Shown one piece after another: positions 32,986 to 45,600 of a stretch of DNA of 51,617 nt. Source of the DNA: a virus; the IMG/VR virus record IMGVR_UViG_3300043410_001422, positions 1-51,617 of that record; one strand, written 5' to 3'. The position numbers and the translations under genes are program-made. Below the pieces are notes generated by a model that saw only the letters and a program-made list of their open reading frames with translations, ran no database searches and was not told the origin of the DNA. Position 1 is the stretch's first letter. Each line of letters opens with the position of its first letter.

Positions 32986-33693
32986 TTATCCTATACTACT
33001 CAAGTTAGTTAATGTTTGAATTCGCACAGTATAATTGATTTGGATTTGACGATTTAAACTTTTTTGAACTGGATGAAATACTACATGTGTCAATAGTTTA
33101 CCAGTGGTAGTTAATCCGAAAGATTCATCAGTACTACGTGCTTTTAAACCTAATTCATCAAATGTATAAGTTTCATTTAAATTAGTTGAGTTATCAAATG
33201 CTGCTTGTCCACTTGGTTCGCCATAGTCTAGCGTACAAGAAATAACTATATCTGTATAAACAGCACCAGGAGTATGTCTAATTTCTATTTTATTTTTAGT
33301 AGGATCAGCATTTAGTGCACTTGTATCATCTACAATTTTAGCAAAAGTTGGGTTATAAAGATTACTATTACTTGTATTTGTGTTTGCTGGTAGATAATTT
33401 ATAATTCCTGTGGGGTCAATACTTGTTCCACCATTACCAAAGTGCATTTCGTAAATATAACTCTGACCTTTATTGGCTAAACAGTAAGCAATAGCTTCCG
33501 AAATATTTTCATAATGAATAGCATTTGGCTTGTCTACAAAAACTTCCCCAGAATTTGGGTCAAATATTTTAATATGCCCACGAACATAAACACCGCTTTG
33601 TTCATCTGGTGTTTTTACGTCTGGTGCAGGAGTAATTTCCTTGGATTTATCTGTATTTTCGTTCATGTTGTTATTTATCTGTAAATTTATCAT
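32986..33693 (-). CDS. Conserved T4-like virion structural protein (235 aa)
   Basis: A 235-aa protein resembling a structural protein of marine T4-like phages: VRGHIKIFDPNSGEVF, NAIHYENISEAIAYCLAN, HFGNGGTSIDPTG, VYTDIVISCTLDYGEP and LLTHVVFHPVQKSLNRQ are recognisable by their conserved wording. It may be part of the baseplate or of fibre attachment. ATG 33693 overlaps the giant gene stop (ATGA), so translation is coupled. A second ATG at 33666 follows a GATAAATA sequence by six bases. The exact position in the particle is not known to me. Confidence 0.68.
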   Translation of the reverse strand: MINLQINNNMNENTDKSKEITPAPDVKTPDEQSGVYVRGHIKIFDPNSGEVFVDKPNAIHYENISEAIAYCLANKGQSYIYEMHFGNGGTSIDPTGIINYLPANTNTSNSNLYNPTFAKIVDDTSALNADPTKNKIEIRHTPGAVYTDIVISCTLDYGEPSGQAAFDNSTNLNETYTFDELGLKARSTDESFGLTTTGKLLTHVVFHPVQKSLNRQIQINYTVRIQTLTNLSSIG

Positions 33694-36600
33694 GGTATAT
33701 AACTCGGTTCATCTTTAATAAATTGGGCAGAAGTGGTAGTACTACCCTCTAACCCTGTGCCAGCGCCAATAGTGATCCATGGCTGACTGGTTAAAACACT
33801 AACCCCATTAAGAACAACATTGCCATTTGCTCGTACCATACCCAAAGGTGTCATTGATACAACATTTGCGGTGGTTGTGGTATACATTGTCAAGTTAGCA
33901 ATATTAACTCTAGTTCCTATATTTGCTGCAATTTTTAGGTTTCCTCCGACAATATCAACCGCAATTATTTTCGTGTTTGTAACATTGCCCAACACTCGTG
34001 CATTTCCAGTATTACCTACAAATTGAGTAATATAATCTCCTAAATTTGCAGTAATATTGGAATCCAGAGTTAATTTCCAAGTTACATTTGCAGTTGCTAT
34101 AGCATTTCCAGTAATTACAGTATAGCCAAGACCACCATCTGGTATTGATTGTTGTAGGCTGCTATCAGAAATAATAGTTCCAGCAGAGTAAGTTAAATTA
34201 GCACCAGTGCCATCAACGCCACGTCTAATTTGTGCTAAACTATTGTTATATACTTGCTGAATATTTGCTGTATTAATATAAACATTAGAATTGGCATATA
34301 CATTTCCATTAACTAAGTATACGTTTCCATCTAAATTAATCAAACTGCCAGTCAAGAAGCTAGTATTGGCTGTCCAATCAGTTGACATTTCAATTTTATC
34401 CGAATCGTACCTTTGATAATAATGTATCTTTTCACCATTAATGAAAACAACACCTGGCACATTGTTTGTAGGATTTGGATCCGGTAACGTAGTGGCATTA
34501 CTCAAATAAATTACTGAATCAGTGATACTTAAAGATGATGAAAGTGTGGTTGTATTATTTGCACTAATTCTTGTGTATTGAATATTAGAACTCATTGGTT
34601 GGAAAATTCTAAACCCATAAGTTTCTGTATTCAGTGAATTATTACTAAACACTCTTATTTCTAATGAATCATACATATGTCCAGGAATAAGTTCTTCTGG
34701 TGCATGACTACTATAAACATCAACATATGAACCACCAACAATATTAATGTCTTCTGGTCTTGTTCCTAGCGCAGTGTCTAGATATTTGCTATAGATATTA
34801 GCATCTAAAACAGTGGTATCTAATTCTAGATAATCAATTTTAGTGTCAACTAATCCACCAGTAGTCACTTCCATTGGGTACGCCAATGTTGTAATACCGT
34901 TTATAGAAACTATATTTCCTGTAGTTGTAAAAGCTGGATTTACATAAACAATTGGAACTTTAGTAGTAAATTCAACTCCTTGAGTGTCTCTCAGAACATA
35001 AGCTTTTGCACTACTATTTGCTTGTGTAATAACGTCACCAGCATGTAATGTTAGCTTACCAGACAACAATAAATTATATGTCGTTTGAATTGGTTCACCC
35101 GTCAATTTCATAGATGAATGATCAACGCTGATAATTTTATAATAACCATTATTTTGGAAATCAAAAGGAACCAAAGATTGAACTCGCACTGGTTGGTCTA
35201 TAGCAAATCCCAATTTAGTAAAATCAGTTATTTCTAAATTTGCACTGTTGATAGTCAATCCTTCATAATTGAAACTAATCACATTACTTGTATGGGAAAA
35301 ACTGCATGCGGTAAACTTTGCGCCAAGAACTTCTACTCCACCATAATCAATTCCAGACATTAACTGACCATAATCTTTTCCTGTCATTCCAACAGTGGGA
35401 TTATAATATGTTGAAATTCTTTCTGTGGCACGTAATAATATATTACTTGATTGTAATTTTGTAAATTTAGTAAAATCAAACAAACCAGTATTAGTGGTTG
35501 GTTGATTTAAAATATAGGCATCATTATTGTATGAATATATGTTTCCAGATGAAATCCAAATATTGCTAGAACCTATCCCCTGACTTATGATAGTTTGTGT
35601 TAATGTAGAATCAATTTTAATAGAATCCCACAACACTACGTTTGCAGAAGAATAATTTGTTCTATCAAATACTAGAGTCGTTTCTAAATTTCTAATAGTA
35701 TTGTAACTCTTTGACTCATTTTCCTTATAAAATTCATTTTTTAGTACTGGATATACTAAAGCGCCAGTACCAGTGCCATTTATAACTACTTGTGGCGTTG
35801 TAGTAAAACCTTCGCCGGGTGTAACCACATTAACGCTAGTCAATTGTCCAGTAGTTTGATTTATTGTCGCATATGCTGTAGCGCCCCCACCGCCACCTCC
35901 ATAAATTTCAACATTTGGTGCTACTGTGTATCCTTCTCCTGGATTGCCAATAGTATAACTAGTAATTTTATATTTGTAATTATTAGTCCAATTAGAGTAA
36001 GGCGATTGAGTTAAAAGGGTTTGATCAGCTTCTTCTCTGATATCCAATGATCTATATGTATCAGTGGAAAAATCATAATGACTTGGAAGATCAAAATCAG
36101 TCCAATCACCATCACTGGTATCTACAGCAGAATACGATGGTACATAATCTTTTAATATTGTTCTATAAGGTTTAATTTCATTTATGTAATCCTGATAGAA
36201 TGTTTGATTATCTTTTACATAAGTTGGTATTTGTTCCAAATCCCTAATTTTATGATATACGTCAATAAAACTGGTTTTGAATACCCAATCTGGTGCTCTT
36301 TGTTCTGAAAAAATATAATTTATTAGATTAAAGAATAAAGTGTTAAACTGTCCTGCTAAATCTTTTATCAATATTTCTGTATAAACACTATCAAAAATAT
36401 TAACAAGTTCTTTACCAATTTGTGAATCGTATTCACCTAAATCAAACACGATAGTATCAAAACCAGCACCAAGTTTAATATCATACACCGTGGATTTTAT
36501 CTGCAAGGTAGCATTCTGTGCGACTTTTAATGTCAAAGACAAATCGGAATTAACATAATAAATTAACCACTGTCCAGCACCATTATCCAACACTTTTATG

Positions 36601-39600
36601 TAGGTGCCTCCTGTTAATGTGAGTGTTTGTATATTCCCATAAGTATTGACAATATAATCTATTTTTGTTCCTATATTATAATCTGAACTATACCAATCTT
36701 CAGAGTACCAATATAGAGGTGTCTTATAGGATTGAATTTTTTTCAATGAAAATGATTGCGATGCTGAACTAAATTCCCACAATGTCCATTTATTTTGTAG
36801 ATTGGAATCTTGTGGAATTAAAATAGTATATCCATCATAAAATGTAGTTACATCAACATATGCAAATTCAGATTGAGAATTTAAAATAGCATTGTATCCA
36901 GTAGTTGGAATGCTATCTTCCGAAAATAATAGAGATGGATTTGAAATTAAAAGAATAGGATTTTGTTTTAAGAACAAATTCAAACTATCCACATAATTTT
37001 TTAATGCAGACAATCTATCTACAAAAACAGTTTGTCTTGGTCTAAATGATACACCAAGTTTATCCTGTGGTGATAATTGATAATCTGGAACTAAAGAACC
37101 CTGACTATCAAATCCAGCCAAGCTATCTTTTATTTTAGTAATAATTTTGTCTGGAATTATTTGAGTTGGATTTCCCTCTTGAATCAATTCATACTCATTG
37201 TGAATAAGATTCTTGGATCTTATTTTTCCCAAATTTAAATCTAAAACAACATCTGTACCAGAAAGTTTATCGTTAATATTGTACAATGCCACACTATTTG
37301 GTGATAACAAGCCAATATATGGAATACCTTGATCTTTTGGATCAGATATATAACTTTCTAGAGCAAGGGTGCTCAATGATCTATTAGAAACTACTGGATC
37401 AACTGACGTTTTTCCACGAACCCAAAAATAATATTCTTGAGAAATTATTCCAGTAGAAGGATTAACTTTAGTTATAGATGAATATGAACTATCATCTTGA
37501 TATTTTGGAACCCCATCACCAACACTCCTTACATATTGACTAGGAGGAACTGGACTCTTGACCCATTCATAAATTTCAATTTGACTTCCTGGAAATAATG
37601 ATGCCCAATTCTTTAATCTATATGCCAATGTATCTTGTTCATAATCAATAAAACTTGCTTTGGTTAAATCCCACCAAGTTTTACCAACGTAATTATCAGA
37701 CCAATAGAAAGAGTTATTTTGTGTTGTTGTATTTCTAGTAGACACATTATAAAATGCTGGATCAAATGATTCTTTATAATCCAAATATTGTTCCGCAATA
37801 CCAAGGATTTTTCCTTTTGATGGATCTATATAATCAAAATAATTGATCATTGATTTTGACACAGAATTGTATATAAAAGATGTATTGACTGCGCCTATAT
37901 CAACACGTGGTTCTTTGTATCTGATTAAGTCCCACCCAGACTTAGAATCTGAGTTAATATATGTGTAGATACTTCCACCATTCGTAACTATGTCGTAATC
38001 ATTAGTTGCTCCAGTTACAAGTTGCACCCCATTTATTGCAATACTTGCACCAAAATTGAATCCAGTAGCAATATCTGGACCAGTTAATTTTTGTGTATGT
38101 GCGAATAATGATGGATTTTCTGCGGTAGCATATGGATTTTCCATTAAATCATAGATATATACGGCACCAGAATCTTTTATTAAATCAATGATTTTTGTGC
38201 TATCACTGTCAAATGTAGTTTTTTCAACATCAAATGTTGATGGTAATGAAGTATCAGCACCAAGACTTCCAACTGCAAGAAGAGATGACACTGCATTTAC
38301 GGCAAGAACTTTTCCAAAAACTTCACCTCCAGTTTCTGGATGTAAAATAGTTTGACCATACAAATACTCAGTCAACCCTAAATCAGAAATAATTGTCCCT
38401 TTTCCTAATTTTATATCTAATTTATTCCCAATAGTAGTATTACTACTTGTAAGTTTTAACTTATTTTTATAATTTTCTGCGACAACACCAGGAATATTGG
38501 CTGCATTTATATCAGTGATAACAGAAGTTAAATTATCAAGAGTTATAGTAACTGGATAATCATTAATGATAATAATATCACCAGACGTAACAGTTGGATT
38601 TTCAATTGACCCAGTAACTGTTCCATAAATTCTGCCAGCATTTATGAATCTAGTAACGGAACCAGCATTATAAGTAGAGTTATAATACCCGACACTTGAA
38701 ACTAAAATGTTACATCCAGTTCCACACATGGCAATACTACTACCAAATTGAAAATATTTTCCTATATCACCTGTTAATTTTTGATCAAAAATAAATTGAT
38801 TTGTTTCAATTTCTAAAATCAGCGATTTGGGAGGAACTCCATAACTAGAAAATTGAACGGAATTATCCCCTACAATATAATAATCAATTCCTTCAGTAAG
38901 TACATTATTATCTAAAGTTACTTGACGTATAGTATTAAAATTATTTGGTGTGGTGTATGTACTACGCACTCCATCAGTGATAAACTTAGAAGAAGTTTTA
39001 TGATATACATACACTGATCCAGCGGCAGAAACACTATCAATAGTTTCATTTGGAGCGCTAATTGCAATAACAGAACCATCAGAACTACAAGCCATCGCAC
39101 TACCAAAACCAGTGGCACTTGGATTATTCAAAACTTTTAATAATTTGTAATAATTTTGACGTTTGGTAACATATATTTTTTCATTAAAAATCGGCGTAGA
39201 TGCAAATACTATATTTGTTCCAGATTTGAGTGCACTAATAGTAATGGTTAAATCGTTTACACCATCAACACCACCAATTAGAGATCCCAAGACTGTCAAA
39301 GTATCGCCAAGAGTATACCCACTACCAGCGCTAATAATTTGAACACTGTATGATGTTGTGTTGGCGGGTCTTAGTACATTGATTTTTGCACCGCTTCCTG
39401 TTCCTCCAGTTGGACTTAATGCAGAATGTGTAACACTTGAAGAACCTGGATCAACAGAAATACCGCCAGGCACTGCATAGTATCCAGTTGCTGAATTAAA
39501 TGTTCCAATAATTACAGAAATTCCGTTTGTATATTGAGAGACTGTATAGTCATTATTTGGAATATATTCAGACGATCTTAGTGGAGCAGTTACTATTAAC

Positions 39601-42600
39601 TCCGTTGGTTTTTCTGACGAATACTGAAGAGTAAATGAACTGGTACTACCATCGCCATATAAAGTTTCAGAATACCCAGATCTTGTTGCAGATGCATAAC
39701 AATAAACTGAATTTGTTCCTGGTGCACCTACATACAAAAATCTCCCGTCAGAACTCATACAAGATGAAATTCCATAATAATCATCTACCACAGTAGTATC
39801 TGCTGTTAGTATTTGGATTAAATTTTGATTATAAAAAACGTAAACACATCCACGATTTGATGAAGTGTTGGGAGCACTTACTGCCAAAAATTCATCACTA
39901 CTTGAGAGGGCTTGACCAAATCCTTTGAGGTCAGTACCATTGCCCCACAAAAATCCACTGGCAAACCAATTATTTGTTGACGTTTTTGAAAATATAGAAA
40001 CACGACCAGTATTTGATCCAGGCGCTCCACCATATAAAACTTGTCCATTAGGAGTAATACTACACGATGATCCAAAATAATCATTGCCTATATATTGACT
40101 GCTTGCTAATTCTACTTTTGAAGTATATTGCCATGGGTTAGTTTTATTATAAACTGCCCAATTTTTATTTGTGTCTAAATTTTCAACCCAAACTTTGTCG
40201 TTTTCAATCCAGCCAGCGGTTGGTTTAATTGATTCTACTAAACTTGGATTGTCAATTTTTGCTGAAGAAAGTTTATATAATATACCATTACCAACAATAG
40301 TTTTTGCTGCAACCAATGATTCCAAGTTTTGATATAAATTGATATAAAAAGAATCAGTATCAATTATACTATGAACACGATATACACCGCTAAATGCATA
40401 ACTAAAATTCTTTATTACTACTAAATCACCCACACTTAAATTATGGTGTTGACTATGATAAACTTTTACAAGATCGTCTATATCATAAGTCATTGCAAAT
40501 AGAGATCCTTCAATAATATTTGCACGATAAACATTCCATGATTGATCCCAATCACGTGCAACCCATATTTTAAATCCAGTGCCTATATTATTAACAATTG
40601 TAGTTAATGTTGAATAATCTTCAATATTAAAAATAGTGGCATCAACGTCATTTATGTTGACAAATCCAGCAACTGGAAGTGGTTGTAATTCATCAGATTC
40701 TCCTAATTCTTGAGTTCTGAATACATTAGGATCCCAATCTCCAGTAATTCTATACAAGTCTTTAAACTCGTAAGAAACTATATTTGGTTCTGGTGTCATT
40801 GAAGAATCTACAAATTGAATTGCAGATGGGCTACTAGTAATTTTGCTTTCGTCCAATGCAACTTCTACTATCTGATTGGAATCTATAGCACCATATTCAC
40901 CAACACGAACTGCCCAATTTTCATAAACATTAATATTTGTATCAATATTATTGAATTTTGCTCCCTGCAATGCAGAAACAGCATTAAGAGTTCCTTTCTG
41001 TTTTATCATTCCTTGATAAAACTTACTCTGAGTTGTAATATCAATACCTAAATTATTAAAATATGAACGATTTCTAAATCCAATAATACCGTTACTGAAT
41101 GTTTGCATTTCAGTATTAGTTGGTTGGTTGTCAATGTCATAGAATAATAACGATTGACTTGCGTTAGTTGCAAAATTATTAACTAAACCAGAACGTAATT
41201 CAGATTCAGAAATTAACTTCCACTGGTTTGTTTGGAACTTTTCTGATGCAGTTATGTTTTGTAATGCTGTGTAATACAAAGATTTATTTTTTACAATTGT
41301 TCCTTTTAAGTAATCTTTACCAGCACTCCACTCTGGAACAACATCACTACTATATATAAAGCCAGGCAATTCAAGACTGCCATTCCATAAATCTGTTTTG
41401 CTTCCTATAATTTTTAATCTATATTGTCTGTTTCCTAATTCTGGTAAGTAGATAATATCTTTGAAATCTGTTTGATTGTCTAATACTAACAAATGTTCGT
41501 ATTGAATTAAATTTAATTCGGCAAATGTTATAGTTTGAGAATTGTTTGATTTTATTTTAAAAAGATTATTTTCCCTAAAAACAGTAAAATCATTTTTCTT
41601 AATAACATTAAAATTAATATCAAGAATTTTACTGCCATAAGGAGTATTGGTAATTTCATCCACAACAGATTCTGAATCATACACTGATAAACTATCTGAG
41701 ATAGGACTCAATATGATCATACTACCTACATTCCATCCTTGCTCATACCAATGTAGGAATTCCTTTGCACTTAAAATCCAATTTTTTTCTTCTTTTAAAT
41801 TTAAATCTACGTCTGTAAAAACAAATCCCTGTGAAACCAAATAACGCTGATACCCCACCAAGAAATCCACAACTTGCTGTGTACTATTAAATTCAAATCC
41901 ATATGGAATTGTAACTTTAATACGATGGTAATCTTTGTAAATTACCGCACGTTGAGAACCAGATTTGATTGTATATGCATTGTTATTTGGCAAACTAGGA
42001 ATTATGAAAAAATATGGGTTTGTTAAATTGTACCCGCTTACAGTCCATCCTTTTTCTGTTTTTTCTATAACTACAGCACTGTAATTTATTTTGTTAACAG
42101 GACTTCCTTTGTATAATTCAAGCCTATAATTTTCTGCTGGAATAACAATACTGTCATTAATACTACTAGGACTACTTTGTTCTGCCAATAAATTAATATA
42201 TGTTTTGTCTGTATATCCAGACATTTTGTAACTTAACTGCACAGTCAAATCGCTTAAATTTTGTTTAATTACACTTTCAGCATCTGATATACCAATACTT
42301 TTTATGTAATCTCTTATATAATTTAAATATCCAGCACTTCTCTCAATAGTTCCATTATTATTGTAACCATTAATTTTTATAGAATTTGGAGTAATATGTT
42401 GATTTTCATCAACAGTAGAAAACTGCGCAGTAACTGAGTTTCTAGTATAATTTTTTACATTTGATAGCAAAGAAAAATATTTTGCTGGTTTTGATAACGC
42501 CAACGCCAATTGAACCATAAATGGATATTCACTGCTTCTTCTCCATGAAGATTCTGCTGGTCCTATATCTCCTACTGCATAACTTACATTTGTTTTATTG

Positions 42601-45600
42601 CTGTCAAAATCAACAACCAAAATATCTGATGGGGGTCTTAAATTTCCATTCTCATCCACTGGAATAATATTTGCAAGATTTGGACGTTGGTATCTGATAT
42701 CAAATCCAGCACGAGTTCCAGAATGAATATAACCAAGGCTCAAATCACTCCAAAGTATAGAGTTTCCTCCAGTGTAGGGTGCTGGACCATATCTGTCTTC
42801 CCACCAAGTTGGTTTTTCACTAAATCCTAACATTTCCCATGGATGTGTGTGAGGACGATCAGTATCATAAAAATACTTGTAACATGCTCTCCATGAACCA
42901 GGCAAAGATTCACCATTTATTACATCTCTGAATTGTTTGTAATTCCATGTGAATGGATCAGAACTATTATAATAATCATTGTCTCCATAGTTTACTCTAT
43001 TAGTACCAACCCAAGTCAAAAATCCTTGACTTAAAATTTGATTGAATTCTTGTCTAGTGTAGTCAGTAACTCTAAATTTACCTGGATAGTAATCATAAAT
43101 GTTAAAAAGAGTTGTATCATATTCTATTTTTATATTATTATAGATACGTCTTTCCAATTCTAATAAAAGGTTATCTCTAAAGTCACCAAAACACGGAGTA
43201 ACACTACCATCATGACCTTGGATTACTTGAATTGGTTCACGATATGTATTATCCGTATAAATTTCTGGAGTGAATTTTGGATATAAACCCAACTTAGTAG
43301 GAGTTTCTGGAACATAACTACCTGTTGTATCATCATACTCAACAATATCAATCAAATCATTATACAATAATGTAAATGAATCACTAAAAGTGATTGCTGG
43401 TCTATCTTGATTAAAATAAAAATCAGTATCTTTAACAAGTAATAGCTTTGTAGTTACTCCACTAACAGTTCTTGTTAAGTACACAAGAACCGCTTTATTA
43501 TTTAAAACTGTATCTTGAAATATATTAGTAATTTCATAACTACGTAATTCTGGATTAATGACTGTGTATGTTGGAAGTCTTCTTGGTGCCATCGCTTCAT
43601 ATGGAACCATATCACTGTAAATCCACGAAAACGAATCATTTTTTATATCATTAATGATTCCCAAAATTTTATCCACAGTGCCAGAAATATCAGTGGTATC
43701 AAATGTAGGATTTGTTGATAACTCTAAAAATTTTGTTTTGAATTTTGTATATTCATTGTTTGCATATTTGATACTATTAACAAAATTCATGACTGGGTGT
43801 GTTAAAAATAAACCAGCATAAACTAAAGGGGCGCTATGTTGTAAAATACTTCCACCATCGTAGAAATATTGTAAATCTCGCAAATTACTTGAGCCAGGCA
43901 CAGAACCAATAATTTCCATGTTATTATCTTTTAAAGAAATTAAGTGGTTTCGCATTTGTCCTAGTGTTAATGTACTTAAATTTGTATTAAGACTATTAGT
44001 ATCTAGATTACTTGGAACTTCATAATATGCATTTGGGGATGCTGCTTCTGTTGTATAAATTTTAATAAAAACTGTATCCCCATTGGTTAACAAAGAACTA
44101 TTAACAGACACGGCAAGTCTGTTTACAATTAATGTAGTAGCAAAGTTATCCGTTGAAACAGGTATATTATTAACTATCACTTTTATGTTTGGAGAGTTAA
44201 CACTAATCTCTGGCAAATTATCTATAGGAAATAAGTTTGTAGTTCCATCGTAAGTAAAAGTATAAACTTGAAATTGCTTGCTAAAATTTTGAGCAATTGA
44301 CCAAATATTTTCTCTGACACAAACACCTAACCCAATATTTTTTTGTAAAAACCCTAAATTTACGTTAGTGCTATTTGTTGATCCATCAGATAAAAGATAG
44401 GAAAATGAATCAGCATCAAAGTTGTTGTCAAATTGAATATCACCCTGAGTTACAAAATTTCTATAACTAAGAGGTATACCTAATATAGGATCAATTGATC
44501 CAGTTCCTCTACGATATGAAAATATCTTTGTACCAGAAAAAGTACTGTCTGGATAGTTGGCATAGTTTGAAAAACTTACACCATTACTGTCAATCACATC
44601 AAATAAAGGCTCTTGATTTACTGCCAATTTTTGTTGACACAAAACCCAACTAGTTCCATTGTAATACCATTGTTTTGCATTATTGACTGAATCAATAGTA
44701 TTACCATTTGAATCATTAGTAGAATTTACAACAAGTGTGTGTCCAGCCGATATTTGAGAATCTTCTGTTTCATTGATATAAGCACGATATAAAAGAGCAG
44801 GTGAATTAGAAACTTGTTCAATACTAAAATCATAAATTTTATTTCTCACATTGTCATTTTCATCATTTATAAAAATGATACGTGTGCCTGACATTAGTGT
44901 AATTTGTTCGGTTCCAATAGTAAATGTATGATAATCTAGATTATCACATGTCACACCTTGAATTTGAGTATATGCATTAGTGACCACCGAATCTAAAATA
45001 TCAACTGGTTTTTTGGCAACAGTGCCATATAAATTCAATTGATAGTCTGCGAAAAATTCAATGATTGGTCGTTTTGCACGGAAGTTTTGATCAAAAATTG
45101 GAGTTTCACTTCTATATTCTGCAGTTTTTTGGATTATATCTCCATGAAACCAACGATTGCTTCTACTCCATGCGTTTTGATCTATACTGCCACGGTTAAT
45201 AGTAAAATAATCTTGATTTGATAAATCATTGTTTAGTTCTGGAGATATTAAGTCAGAAGCTAAAATTAATTTTATAGCATCACCAACTCCCTCTACATAA
45301 TATGTATTGTTGGCAAAGGGTGCTTCAACACTATCATCAAATTTAACTTTTAGTCCATTCGTAAACTGAACTCCATTTGGACTCGTATATGAAGACTTAC
45401 CCACAATTTCAGTGACTGGATTTATAATAGAAATACCAGTATCAATCATTTTAAAAGAACCAGCAGCGGAACTTTCACTTGCATTTTGATAATATAGTGT
45501 ATCTAAAGATGCAGTTATCAATGGAACCTTGTTGTATAATCCAAGTCTGCTGTAAAATTCTTTTCCAACATTTTCAACGCCAGCACGAATCTTAACCTTG

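Noticed and set aside
33672-33679. GATAAATA as a late promoter for the 235-aa structural gene
   Set aside because: It lies inside the coding region and only six bases before the second ATG, so a transcript would have almost no leader; coupling to the giant gene by ATGA explains translation better.
26786-33693. Possible diversity-generating retroelement at the fibre genes
   Set aside because: I saw no reverse transcriptase gene and no template/variable repeat pair in the window.
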